Shown piece by piece: positions 1 through 16,976 of a DNA stretch of 64,000 nt. Below the pieces are notes generated by a model that saw nothing but the letters and a program-made list of their open reading frames with translations, had not been told where the DNA came from and ran no database searches. The stretch covers positions 1,452,001-1,516,000 of the forward strand of contig NC_045146.1 in assembly GCF_008831285.2 (NCBI RefSeq), given 5' to 3'. The translations under genes and the position numbers were made by a program. This stretch comes from Nymphaea colorata (lineage: Eukaryota > Streptophyta > Magnoliopsida > Nymphaeales > Nymphaeaceae). Numbering within the stretch: the stretch's first letter is position 1; the number at the start of each line of letters is the position of its first letter.

Positions 1-1240
1 CATGATGAACTTTTGAAAATATATCATACGTTTCTGAAGTTAATATTTTGGAAATTGTAAAAATAAGTTCTTCTGATATAAATATGACTGTGTTAATGCA
101 ACTGCGTCCATTTGAATTGGTTCTAGTCTATAAACCAATGTTCATAAACGAGACTGTTTACTAACTGAAATATGTTTCTACGTTTAACGTTAGTACAAAG
201 ATATCTTTTAGTAAAATGATAAACATTCTACAAGAAAAGGACTAGAGCAAGGTCTTCGCCGATGTTCATCTTATCTCTCTGTTAAGTAGTTGGCAGAGTC
301 AATTAAGTGAAGCAAGTTTTCTTCAGAACCAGCAGTGAGAAAATGAAGCGCGAAAAGATATATCTGTAGCTGTGCTCATAAAATTTTCTAGCCTCCCTTA
401 ATTTATCAGTTGAGTAATTTTATGGTAAAACTGACCAAATATTAACATTGATGATGTCGACGATATTATTCTTGCTACTATTGGTTTCTTGTTGTCATTG
501 TTCTTGTTGTTGTTTATCTTTTACTTGTCAATCCTGCTTCTGTTGACCGTTGTTCAGATTCAGCCCAATTTACAAACTTCTGGCGATACCCGTGGTTATG
601 TATAGGTTAAAAGCTAGAACTACCAGTGAAATCTTGCTGTGGTTTTCATTCCAATTCATCAGCTACGGTTTCTCTTAGTCAATTATCTATATCAGGACCA
701 CTGTGCAATGACACTTTGCAGCAGATATTTTAATCGAGCAGCATGGTTTTTAGGGCCTTTAGTGCGTGGGTTGATTCATTTGTGACTGTTCGTCAGACCT
801 TTGTTACTGTCCTATGGAACTAATGCATATCTATCTTGCCAGTCGGCTATCTGCTTGCTCTTTGACCAGAGCCGTAAATCCTCAATCTCGATCTTGGCAA
901 CCTACAGGCTAGTTTTTTCTCGATTGTTTCTTTTAAGATGGTTGCTTTTCTTGAAAAAATATCAAGAGATTCTCGAAACCTTTAAAATTTGAAATATAGA
1001 GAACAGAAAAATTATGAGATAATGTCCTACAGTATTTTTTTTGCAAATAATATGAAACAAGTTAGGTAGCTCTCTTCGAGAACATGAAATGCAAACCAGA
1101 AAAAAGTCATATGACTAAGAAAATGAAAAGGGGCCTTATGTCTTTTGGGAAGGGGAGAATCTAGCGAATATCTCGAGATAATGTTGTGGGGATGCTCTTG
1201 TTTTGGATGAATCGTTGTGGCGAGACATAAACTTGATGTT
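1..1240. other. AT-rich sequence, no gene recognised
   Basis: No coding exon of a known family was found on either strand. I looked here for the 5' exon of the P2 ribosomal protein gene that follows, which should encode a start resembling MKVxAAYLLAVLGGN, and did not find it. The only short open frame, around 801-992, has no recognisable motif. This may be intron or promoter of the P2 gene, or plain spacer. Confidence 0.5.
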
Positions 1241-1312
1241 CTGAGTTGGAAGTCGCAGAAATTCCTGGCGGACGAGTTAATGACGAGGTATGCGTTTGGT
1301 ACTTTTTGGCAG

Positions 1313-1684
1313 TGGGAGCTGAAGCCGAGGATGATAGAATCGATTTTCTACTAAGCGAAGTGAAAGGAAAGGACGTAACAGAGCTTATTGCTTCTGGAAG
1401 GGAAAAGTTCGCCTCTGTTCCTTCAGGTGGTGGTGTTGCAGTCGCAGTGGCTTCTGCAGCCGGTGGTGGTGCAGCTCCTGCAGCTCCAGCAGCAGAACCA
1501 AAGAAGGAAGAGAAGGTTGAAGAGAAGGAAGAATCCGATGAGGTATGTTCTATTGCTAAAACAAACCGCGTGCAGCTTTACAAGTTGGTAGAGTGCCATC
1601 ATCCTGTACTGTAAATTCCCTATTTTAACAGTGCTTTCTCGTTGAAAATTTTTGCAGGATATGGGTTTCAGCTTGTTTGATTAA
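1313..1684 (+). CDS. RPP2: 60S acidic ribosomal protein P2, 3' exons only
   Basis: P2 forms the lateral stalk of the cytosolic 60S ribosomal subunit with P1 and P0 and recruits translation factors. Two exons are visible. 1313-1542 begins at a pyrimidine-rich CAG acceptor and encodes [10 protein letters not shown], then [20 protein letters not shown], an Ala/Gly-rich hinge and the acidic Lys/Glu tract ending ESDE. After a 115-bp GT-AG intron (1543-1657), 1658-1684 adds the conserved tail DMGFSLFD and a TAA stop. The first coding part, about 30 residues with the start codon, is not found in the 1.3 kb upstream. It lies off the window, or the locus is a 5'-truncated copy. The kept intron argues against a processed pseudogene, and the visible frame is intact. 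Confidence 0.8.
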
Positions 1685-3770
1685 GGCGTTCAACGAATCC
1701 TATTATTTCTGATGCTCCAGGGCTTCTTCTTCTGCAAAGATTTTTATTGGATGTAGCAACATGCGCACCTCGTTTTTGGTTTTTTGGGTTTCTTTCTTTT
1801 CATTTTATTCGACGGAAAATTGAGGCACTGCTGCAATACTAAGAGTTGGTATTTATGATTCTTAATTATTTTTTCACAAATTTAGTTTTTCTTTTGGCTT
1901 GGCTCAATGGGGCTTGCAGGCTTTTTTTTTTTCCCCTTGCTTCAAATCATCATTACTTAAAAAGGTCTAATGAACTAGTTTAGGCTTTATACGTAACTGC
2001 AAAAAGATTGGTTGCAGTGGAAACGACGGTTACAACAAATACTCGCACCTATACCGCAGGGCCAAGGGTTGGCAAAGTTGTTGTATGGGGTCATGGTTCA
2101 AGTTTGTGCCTATGCACCTCGTACTCCGACGTCCTCATGGGAATGACTCTGTCCACACTATCCTGCAGACTTTTGATTTTTTTTTTTTTTTTTTTTTGGT
2201 GGGCAGGAAGATTAAGTTCACTGCCTTGAGTAAGAGCTTTAAGTGCCAGAGCCTCGCCAGTGCGCCCTGCTTGTTGGTACTAAGCGGCAAAATCTCCATG
2301 TGATTAAACCTTACATGTAGGACCTATTCCTTTTGCAGTACATGTGCATAGCTTCTCTACGAGTTGAATATTGGAGATGCACCATGTACATGACCCAAAC
2401 CCACCCGTTTGATCTATGTCCTTTGTGGCAGAAATTTTAACTGTTTATTAGGAAGCACCGGAGCTGAAACAGCCAAAATTTAAGAAATACTAAGTGGTAT
2501 GTGTCCACTGGGTCTTAGGTGCCTTTGATGATAAAGAAGAAACAATCAGATGTGCTTTAATTCTTTATTTATTATATTCTGATCCAGGAGCAAGACCTAC
2601 TAACTGTTTGAAAGGATTACTTGAACAAATTCTGGAAAAAAGAAAAACTTCAGATAATGTTGTCGATGAACAAGTTTTTCAGGTCGGAAAACATTGTCGG
2701 CATTGTATGAGAGCCAATCTTTTCTTGTTCTCTTTTGTGTTTGTTTTTCTTAGGATAATTCCTGAATTGATCTACAAAACTTTCCTCTCCATTCATTTGA
2801 GTCACAAAGTTAGGAAGAGAAAGAAACGTTGACTCTCAGTCAAGTGTGAAGAACAGGGAAAGAGACGGAAGAAGAAGGGTAACAGAGAGAAAGAGTGGGC
2901 AAGCTCGGTCTTGTATCGGAGGCCCTATATTGATATCTTGGTTGCCGCATAGCGCATTTCTGACCATCGATCGATTTGAATGTACGTGACGAATCAAAGG
3001 CCAGACACGCCGTCACTGTCCCGGCCACGGCCGCGACCACCGGATAGAGTCGCCCACAGCTGCCCCTGGCCCTCCTCCGCCGACTCCACTGGCTTCCCCT
3101 GATTCATGGCAGAAGCCTCGGAATGCCAAAATGATATCTTCTCGGACGCATTCGCTTTCTTTTATCTGCTCTCGTTTATTATTATTATTTTTTTTAAGAT
3201 AAGGCGAGCTGAACATTTAAAGCTTTCAAACAGAAAAAATCTCTATTAGATTTTTTTTTTCAGAAAAAAAATTCAATGGTTTCCTTCTTCCAAAGCAAAT
3301 CCTTTCATTTCTTTAACTCAAATTCATATCTCAAAAACTTAGAATTCATAAGCAAGTTTCCATTGTTTTTTGTTCTTTGGTAACAAGAATATATTGAGTT
3401 AACACGGCAAACTGGTATGGGCGCAGCTTTGAACACTGCTGCGAGAAAAAAGAAAGAGACAGGGGGCATTGGCTCTAGCCTGTGCAAAAACAAGAACATT
3501 GAGTTTTCTGAAATGATGTGTTCCATCAGTATGTCAAAATTATTAGAACAGATTCACATATCAGACAAGGAATAAATCAAACGCCCCAAAATATTCTTGA
3601 AGCTGTGGTCATCAAAACAACAAAACTCTTTTTAATCAATTAGTACATCTCTCTCTCCCTCTCTCTCTCTCTAAATGCACATCTACCACTATATCTACCC
3701 GAGCAACAACAGTCCTTCCAAGCGCTCTCACTATCTCCCTCTCTCTCTGTCAGTGGGCAGATAGTGAGAA
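1685..3770. other. Spacer and CslG upstream region
   Basis: AT-rich spacer with poly-T runs (about 1921-1933 and 2178-2196). A frame at 2494-2700, with residues such as DDKEETIRCA and CLKGLLEQILEKRK, reads like a former exon, but I cannot assign a family. 3640-3760 holds several CT-rich runs of the kind common in plant core promoters and 5' leaders, just ahead of the CslG start codon at 3771. Confidence 0.4.
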
Positions 3771-9833
<6,063 letters not shown>

Positions 9834-9899
9834 ACACTCTGCAGGTGAACAAATCCCATATTGGAGCAGTTTTCTCTTGTAACAGTACAAGAAAGGCAG

Positions 9900-9905
9900 A
9901 ATAAA
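9900..9905 (+). terminator. Poly(A) signal of the CslG gene
   Basis: AATAAA 67 nt after the TGA stop, in an otherwise A/T-rich 3' region. Confidence 0.45.
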
Positions 9906-10289
9906 ATCTCTCTCTCTCTCCTTCATGGACAAAGGATCTGCCTTTAGATTTTATAAACTTGAGTGGTGGTTGGTTTTTAAGACTTTCAATTTTCAAGTAG
10001 AAAGAAGTCTTATGAGTTTAATACTCCAGCTTGCCTCTTCACAAAATCTAGTTCGTCCCTTAGCTTATTCTGGTAACTAGCTGCCCAATCCTAAACTGCC
10101 AACAAAAGATGATTACCAGTAAATTAGCCAGAGATCGAACAAATAGATGGTTTTCAACAATCGATCTCGCCTTATATGCAGTTTTCTATCTGAATTCGAA
10201 TTTAATTTGAATAAAATAAACTCTAAGTATGTTTCCACAGAAAAAGTCAGATACAGATATAAACCTTAGCTCAGATTAAGAAAGTTTGA

Positions 10290-10607
10290 AAATGTGAAGA
10301 ACGTGGTTTTGCTTCCAAAATAGAAGATGCAGGAAATGACTTTTGATCTTTAAATATTAAAAGGTGTAAAACATGGTGAAAATAAATAACGAATCAGCCA
10401 CGTTGCACTCTTTCATTTTTGCAGGAACACATTTTTCTGAACTGTTACAGGAAAATATGTAGAAAACGTAGTTTTGCTTCTAAAATAAAAGATACATGAA
10501 AGGACTTGGAATCTGTAAATATTAAAAGGTGTAAAACACGGCAAAAATAAACAAGCCACGGCGATCCCTTTCATTTTCCAGAATCACATTTTTTCGAATG
10601 GTACAGG
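10290..10607. repeat. Degenerate tandem duplication, about 160-bp unit
   Basis: Two diverged copies meet near 10452. Both contain TTTTGCTTC, then TAAATATTAAAAGGTGTAAA, then AGCCACG, TTTCATTTT and a final GTTACAGG or GTACAGG. The left LTR of the copia element begins two bases after the second copy. The rest of 9834-10290 is plain AT-rich sequence downstream of the CslG gene. Confidence 0.7.
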
Positions 10608-10608
10608 A

Positions 10609-10916
10609 TGTGAAATATTTTTCTCATGAGTATGGGCACGTGAAGAGGAACAAGAAAAGAATGTTTATTAATGGAAGGTGATAATCATTCTATTAACGAT
10701 TTAAGGTAATATATACAATTAACGATTTAAGGTAATATATACAATGGGTTCACAACCGTAAGGAGTGAGCTCTCCTTCCTTCACGTTAAAAATTTTCCAA
10801 AGATACATTTGATATTCAAGGCAAGTTGAGGTGGGGAGCCTTGACATGAACGTTGAAGTTGAGGAAGACGTTGAGATGGAATGCCGTTGGATTTGAACGT
10901 TGACCTTCTTTTAACA
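10609..10916 (-). repeat. 3' LTR of copia element (left side)
   Basis: 308 bp, beginning TG and ending CA on the plus strand. It matches 15660-15941 except for about four substitutions and an extra tandem copy of a 26-bp unit (TTAACGATTTAAGG...) near 10693-10744. Confidence 0.95.
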
Positions 10917-10926
10917 CTCCCCTTTC
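10917..10926 (-). other. Polypurine tract of copia element
   Basis: Reads GAAAGGGGAG on the minus strand, directly inside the 3' LTR, where plus-strand synthesis is primed in LTR elements. Confidence 0.8.
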
Positions 10927-12621
10927 AAACAGGTGTGTAAAGATTGATGACACCCAGTTTGAATAATAGATGATAAAAACCTTCTTTTTCTAATGCTTTC
11001 GTAAATAGATCTGCCAGCTGGTCTTTGCTTCGAATGTAGCATGTGCGTATTGTCCCCTGAAGCAATTTTTCTCGTACAATGTGACAATCTAGTTCGATAT
11101 GTTTCGTACGCTCATGAAAAACTGGATTTGCAGCTATATGTAATGCTGCTTGATTGTCACAGAAAATTATTACTGGATGTAGTTGACGTACTCCAAACTC
11201 GTTCAATAGATATTTCAACCATGTTATTTCGCATACCACATTTGCCATGGATCTATATTCAGCTTCAGCAAGGATCGTGATACTGTTTGTTGTTTCTTTG
11301 ACTTCCAAGATATGGGAACTGGGCCAAGAAACACACAATAACCAGTGACAGATCTTCGCGTTTGACGGCAGGTGGCCCAATCTGAATCACAAAAGGCACT
11401 TAACTGCAAATTATTCTCCTTACTCATTAGGATGCCTTGGCTTGGATTTTTCTTGAGTTATCGAATCACTCGAAGTGCCGCTTGTAGGTGAGGGATGCGT
11501 GGTTGTTGCATGAACCTGCTTAGGACATGTACAGCATATTGTATATCTGGGCGTGTAATGCTGAGGTAGATTAATCTCCCAACAAGCCGACGATATTGTG
11601 TTGGATCCTTGATGTAGTCTCCATGATCTTCGTCCAACCCATGTTTTTGTTCCATGGGTGTTTCTGCTGGTTTTGCTCCCAAAAGACCTGTTTCATGAAT
11701 AATATCTAGTGCATATTTTTGCTGTGAGAGATATATACCTTTTGAAGAACGGGCAATTTCAATTTCCAAAAAATACTTAGGTTTGCCTAAGTCTTTCATG
11801 TGGAATTTTTGACATAAAAATGATTTGAAGTTATCAATTGCATCCTTCACGTTTCCTGCAATCATTAAGTCATCAACGTATACAAGAATGACAAGAAAAA
11901 CTTTATCATGCTTGAATGTAAAAAGGGAGTGGTCTGCTTTCTGCTGGTTTTGCTCCATGGGTGTTTCTACTCGTTTTGCTCCCAAAAGACCTGTTTCATG
12001 AATAATATCTAGTGCATATTTTTGTTGTGAGAGATATATACCTTTTGAAGAATGGGCAATTTCAATTTCCAAAAAATACTTAGGTTTGCCTAAGTCTTTC
12101 ATGTGGAATTTTTGACATAAAAATGATTTGAAGTTATCAATTGCATCCTTCACGTTTCCTGCAATCATTAAGTCATCAACGTATACAAGAATGACAAGAA
12201 AAACTTTATCATGCTTGAATGTAAAAAGGGAGTGGTCTGCTTTAGATTGCATAAAACCATACTCTTTCAAAGCAGTTGAAAGCTTGTGAAACCAATTTCT
12301 TGGATATTGTTTTAAACCGTAAAGAGATTTATGTAATTTACATACCTGATTCTCCCCCTGTTGAACATACCCTTGAGGTATTTTCATGTAGACTTCCTCA
12401 TGCAAGTCACCATGCAGAAAGGCATTATTGACGTCCATTTGACACATGACCCAATCTTGATTAGCTGCTATAATGAAAAAGGTACGTACCGTGACCATTT
12501 TTGCAACTGAAGCGAAAGTTTCATTATAGTCCAATCCCTCTTGTTGAGCATACCCTTTGGTCACCAGCCTCGCCTTGTAACGTTCTATAGACCCATCTGA
12601 ATTTAGTTTAATTTTATAAAC
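10925..12621 (-). pseudogene. Copia reverse transcriptase / RNase H, broken
   Basis: The minus strand encodes the copia RT with its NAFLHGDL motif, KSLYGLKQ and YVDD, then RNase H with CDSDWA, CDNQAA and LADLFTKAL. A 303-bp in-frame tandem duplication (about 11642-12247) repeats the palm region, so YVDD occurs twice (11869-11880 and 12172-12183). A stop codon at 11458-11460 interrupts the frame before RNase H, and a one-base deletion near 11270 shifts it within RNase H. The upstream part joins the integrase frame through a stop at 12622-12624. Confidence 0.92.
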
Positions 12622-14925
12622 TCATTTGCACCCGATTGGTTTCATCCCGATTGGAAGTGAAGTAATAGTCCAAGTCTTGTTTTCTTGTAAGGCACTAATC
12701 TCACTATCCATGGCGTCTCTCCATTCCTTATGTTGAACTGCTTCTTCAAAGGTTTGTGGCTCAGACTTGGAAACAAGAGATGTGAGAAACTCAAAATGAT
12801 TACTAGAAAACCGATGAAAAGAAATAAAATTTCTTATAGGATACCTCGTTCCTTGTTGATAACTTGATTTGGAGATGTCGTTGGTTGAGGGTGAGGTAAG
12901 GAGTGAACATTGGAAATCTTTCAACCATATCGTTGGTTTTCTTATACGGGTAGATCTCCTAGATACTAAAGATGGATTTGGATTTGAATCTGGATCAAAC
13001 GAAGATGGGTTTGGTTCATTTAAAGATGGATCTGGATCTGGATTAGACAATGATAGGTTTGGTTCATAGGTTTCCTGATCAATATTTTCTAGGTTAAGGG
13101 GATTAGAAATGGACGTGTCATTCCTTATAGCTTGAGAAGGATAGATGTCTAGATCATAAGGAATGGGTAAAGCAATACATTTTTCATCAACTTTTTTATT
13201 TTGAAAAGGAAAAACATTTTCATGAAAGATTACATCGCGACTAACAAACACCTTTTGGGTCTCAAGATCATAAAGTTTATAAGCTTTTTGTCCGTCAGGG
13301 TACCCAACAAAAATGCATTTAATCGCTCTAGAATCGAATTTGTGTTTGTGTTGGCATGTATTTGTGGCAAAACATAAGGATCCAAAAACTCTAAGATGTT
13401 TGATGTTTGGTTTTTTTTCAAATAATATTTTAAAAGGGGATTTTCCGTTTAGTTTTGATGATGGTAATCGGTTAATTAGATATGTGGCTGTCAAAACACA
13501 TTCACCCCAAAAATGCAAAGGTAAGTTAGCTTCAAACCGTAAGGCCCTTGCAACTTCAAGAAGATGGCGATGTTTACGTACCACAACGCCATTTTGTTGA
13601 GGGGTAGCCACACAACTATGTTGATGAGTGGTACCTTGTTTTTGTAAAAAATCTTTCCTTTCATGTGTAAAAAATTCAGTCTCATTATCCGTTCGCAAAG
13701 ATTTAATTTGACAATTAAACTGCATTTTAATCAAAGCAAAAAAAATTTTGATGAGATGCAAGGTTTCATATTTATGTCTCATTAAGAAAATCCAAGTGGC
13801 ACGAGAGTAATCATCTACAATGTTAAGAAAATAATGCGCACCAGAAATAGTGGATTGAGCATACGGGCCCCAAATATCACAATGAATTAAATCAAAAGGA
13901 TGCATTGTAGATATTTCACTCAAACCAAACTTAAGTCGAGTTTGTTTTGCTCGATGACAAGCATCACAAACATAATCATCATTCAAGTCAAAGTCTAAAT
14001 TTAAATAATTGTTCACAAGCTTTAAGCGAGAATGAGAAACATGACCTAATCTTTTGTGCCAAAGTTCATTACTAGAAACGGCAAGACAAGCTTGAACAAA
14101 TGGTGGTCTTTGTTGAAGAACATATAGTCCACCTTTTACCTCACCCTGCCCAATCGTCATCTTCGATTCCAGGTCCTGTATTATACAATGATTAGGTAGA
14201 AAAGTTATGAAACAATTCAAATTTTTAGTTAATTCACTAACTGAAAGTAAATTAACTTTAAAAGATGGAATGCATAATACATCGTTAGCTTCAAACAAAG
14301 GCAATGATAGTTTACCCGCCTGATGAACTGGAATTGTTTTTCCATTTGGTAATGTCACGGGAACATTGCATGATTTTAAGTTTTGGAGCATATTTTCATC
14401 AGCACAAATATGGCGACTCGCTCCCGAGTCAATAATCCAAGTACAAGATTGAGTATTAATAGAACAAATGTTACCTCCATGGACGACATTACCTGCAAAA
14501 TTGATATTGGTATGCTGGTTTTTCACCAATGATAGCAATTTGTGATATTCTTCAAGAGTAAATGCTAGAGCAGAACCTTTAGTGTCTAGTCCTTCACAAC
14601 CTAGACCCCCAACACCATCAAAGGGAGTTGATTTCACATCAAGTGTATTGTTCTTTTGAAACACATTAGCTGCAATTGAAGATTTAAAATTAGGATCATA
14701 GAAACAATGTCCTGGAGTGTACCCAATGAGTTTGAAGCACTTTTCTTTAATGTGTCTGATTCCTCGACAATGGCTACAAACAGGCCGATTTTGACGTCCT
14801 CCTTTGGTTCTATAAAAGCCACCATAGTTAGCATCGTGACTTTTAAATCGCTCACTTTGTTTGACTACCAAGGCTGCAGTCCCTCCATTAGCCGAATCAG
14901 AAAATCGTGCCTCACGCTGTTTTTC
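12622..14925 (-). pseudogene. Copia gag end, protease and integrase, broken
   Basis: One open stretch of about 750 codons. In order it holds a CCHC zinc knuckle (C-x2-C-x4-H-x4-C near 14740-14780), the protease motif DSGA near 14415-14435, the gag-pre-integrase HKRLGH segment and the integrase core. The first two core acidic residues are present (HCDIWGPY, RTDNETEF). At the place of the expected third acidic residue, after TPQQNGVV, the codon at 13579-13581 reads Val. The C-terminal copia domain (LRVFGSLCF) follows. The stretch is bounded by stop codons at 12622-12624 and 14926-14928. Confidence 0.92.
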
Positions 14926-15646
14926 TTATTGAAGAACCATCGCATAAACTTTGTTGACGTTGGGAAGAGGATCAAGAAGTAAAATCTGGCCTCTAACGGC
15001 ATTATAAGAATCATTGAGACCCATTAGGAATTGGATAACATGTTCCCTTTGGATTTGTTCCGAATACGACTTCATGGCTCCACAAGAACACATGGGAATG
15101 AGAGAATATGAACTAAGCTCGTCCCAAAAAGCTTTTAATTTGGTAAAATATAATGCAACAGTCATAGTATCTTGTTGTAGACGACTAATAGAACTCTGGA
15201 TTTGATAGATCCGAGGGGCAAGACTTTGAGTAAATCGTTCTCGCAAATCTTCCCAAACTTCTCTAGCATTAGTCAAATAAATAACACTCTCTACAATATC
15301 TTTGTTGACTGAATTTAAGATCCAAGAAAGTATCATATTGTTGGACCGAACCCATAGATGATAGCTCGGATCATCTTTTTCTGGTTCTTTGATAGAACCA
15401 TCAATGAAACCAATTTTGTTTTTTTGCTGAAAGAGCCATCAACATGGCTCAGCTCCACGTCCCATAATTTTTCCCATTAAAATGTTGTGAAACCAAGACA
15501 TTTCCAGGGTTGTCAGAATGGTGAATAAAGAATGGGTTAGACATCACCTGGGACAGATCTGCGCCGTTGGGATCAACATGAACGACATCATCCGCCTTTT
15601 GTCTATCGTTGTTCTCATCAACTCCACGGTCTGCCATTCCCCTCAT
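14926..15646 (-). pseudogene. Copia gag, broken
   Basis: The N-terminal gag part starts near 15646 and contains the copia gag signature FNGKNYGTWS. A stop follows at 15449-15451, then a frame change at a 7-T run (15419-15425). The rest of the UBN2/retrotran-gag domain (WEDLRERF, FLMGLND) runs to a stop at 14926-14928. On the plus strand these regions only give antisense shadows. Confidence 0.9.
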
Positions 15647-15659
15647 GGCTCTGATACCA
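15647..15659 (-). other. Primer-binding site of copia element
   Basis: Reads TGGTATCAGAGCC on the minus strand, immediately inside the 5' LTR. This is complementary to the 3' end of plant initiator-methionine tRNA, the usual copia primer, and fixes the element's orientation. Confidence 0.9.
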
Positions 15660-15941
15660 TGTAAAATATTTTTCTCATGAGTATGGGCACGTGAAGAGGA
15701 ACAAGAAAAGAATGTTTATCAATGGAAGGTCATAATCATTCTATTAACGATTTAAGGTAATATATACAATGGGTTCACAACCGTAAGGAGTGAGCTCTCC
15801 TTCCTTCACGTTAAAAATTTTCCAAAGATACATTTGATATTCAAGGCAAGTTGAGGTGGGGAGCCTTGACATGAACGTTGAAGTTGAGGAAGACGTTGAG
15901 ATGGAATGCCGTTGGATTTGAACATTGACCTTCTTTTAACA
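15660..15941 (-). repeat. 5' LTR of copia element (right side)
   Basis: 282 bp with TG...CA ends on the plus strand, matching the left LTR minus its 26-bp duplication. On the element's own strand this is the promoter-bearing LTR. Confidence 0.95.
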
Positions 15942-16019
15942 GACAACCATTAGGTGAAAACCAATGTCGACAAAGCTTTTAACAGACAACCATTAGGTGA
16001 AAACCAATGTCGACAAAGA
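15934..16019. repeat. 43-bp tandem duplication at LTR edge
   Basis: The unit CTTTTAACAGACAACC...GTCGACAAAG occurs twice in tandem. The first copy contains the last nine bases of the LTR, so the duplication happened after insertion and includes host flank. Confidence 0.8.
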
Positions 16020-16172
16020 CACCGAGATGCATACTGAAATGCACATTCGCTGCCTTGAGATGCTGAAGTGAAGCGTCCAACATAGTTGGCCTTGAGGTAC
16101 GCCTCAGTGATGAGGCATATAACTCACTACCAACTTTCTCTGAAATGAAATTCACTTGAGATGCTCAATTGC

Positions 16173-16328
16173 TTACAATTTCTTTCTCCTAGAAAACATG
16201 GGGAATACATTTTCGCTCCCATACTGTCTGAACTTTGAAAATGGAGCTTCCATTCTCGTAGACGATTCCCTAAAGCTATATCCTTCTTCTCTTGCCCTCC
16301 CAAAACAAAAACTCTTTGAAGAATCCAT
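16173..16328 (-). other. Possible exon remnant, unknown family
   Basis: The minus strand reads 51 residues from an ATG (MDSSKSFCFGRAREEG...) to a stop, with Arg/Ser-rich composition. Nothing supports expression, and the reading could be chance. It may belong with the open frame at 16632-16976. Confidence 0.2.
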
Positions 16329-16631
16329 GGTGATTTTCTGTATTTCTTGTTTTTCCTCTTCTCCTCATCCGCATCTGAAACATGCTGCTTTTGTGCGTTT
16401 TTTTTTTTTTTTTTTTGTGTACAATTTGTCATACTCAGCACAATCATTCAAGTTTTATTGACCAGAAAATCAGAAACTCATTATAGCGAGGCTTGCAAAT
16501 CCATTCAGCAAAATCAATGTGCCATCGAGTGTATTTGTTGTCTACCAGTGCTCTCAACTCGTTGCTTATTTAATTTGGTTTTCCCCTTTGTCATTCTTTA
16601 ACTTTTCGCCGTGTAAAACGCCTGCGGCTTC

Positions 16632-16976
16632 TTATTTTGTGGTATCTATCACTGCAGAAATTGATGATAAATTCATGGTGGTAGGACTGGTTCCAAGGGA
16701 AGCTTCTCTTGTTCCTTTAGAACTTAGTTGCCCACTTGCATTTGGGATAACACCGTTTTGGTGTCTCTTTCCTCCAAACCCAACTCCAAAGTTCCTTGAA
16801 AGAATTGTCCTGTTTATTGCAGTTGAACTTCTACGAGATTCAATATTTGATCCTTTCCAGTTGTTCCTTTCGCTACTTCCTGATTGCCACCTATTATATA
16901 AAACTAATCCATACCTCCTTCCATCATTAACATTTCCACTGTCCGTTTTTATGAATTTGCTGTTATGTACCTTTCT
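16632..16976 (-). other. Possible exon or gene fragment, unknown family
   Basis: An uninterrupted minus-strand frame of about 114 codons ending in TAA, Ser/Arg/Asn-rich, containing RRSSTAINRTILSRNFGVGF. The length and codon look are compatible with former coding sequence. The overlapping plus-strand frame (16519-17043) is hydrophobic and T-rich, as expected of an antisense shadow. I recognise no domain. Confidence 0.25.

Larger units (their letters stand above)
10609..15941 (-). mobile_element. Ty1/copia LTR retrotransposon, decayed
   Basis: A 5.3-kb element transcribed on the minus strand. It has two LTRs, an iMet-type primer-binding site, a polypurine tract and one gag-pol reading frame in copia order: gag with zinc knuckle, protease, integrase, reverse transcriptase, RNase H. 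The frame is broken by several nonsense changes, two indels and an internal duplication, so this copy cannot be autonomous. The 5-bp flanks (CAGGA left, GACAA right) do not match. It sits between the CslG and CPBP protease genes and may be recent, since the LTRs are very similar. Confidence 0.95.
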
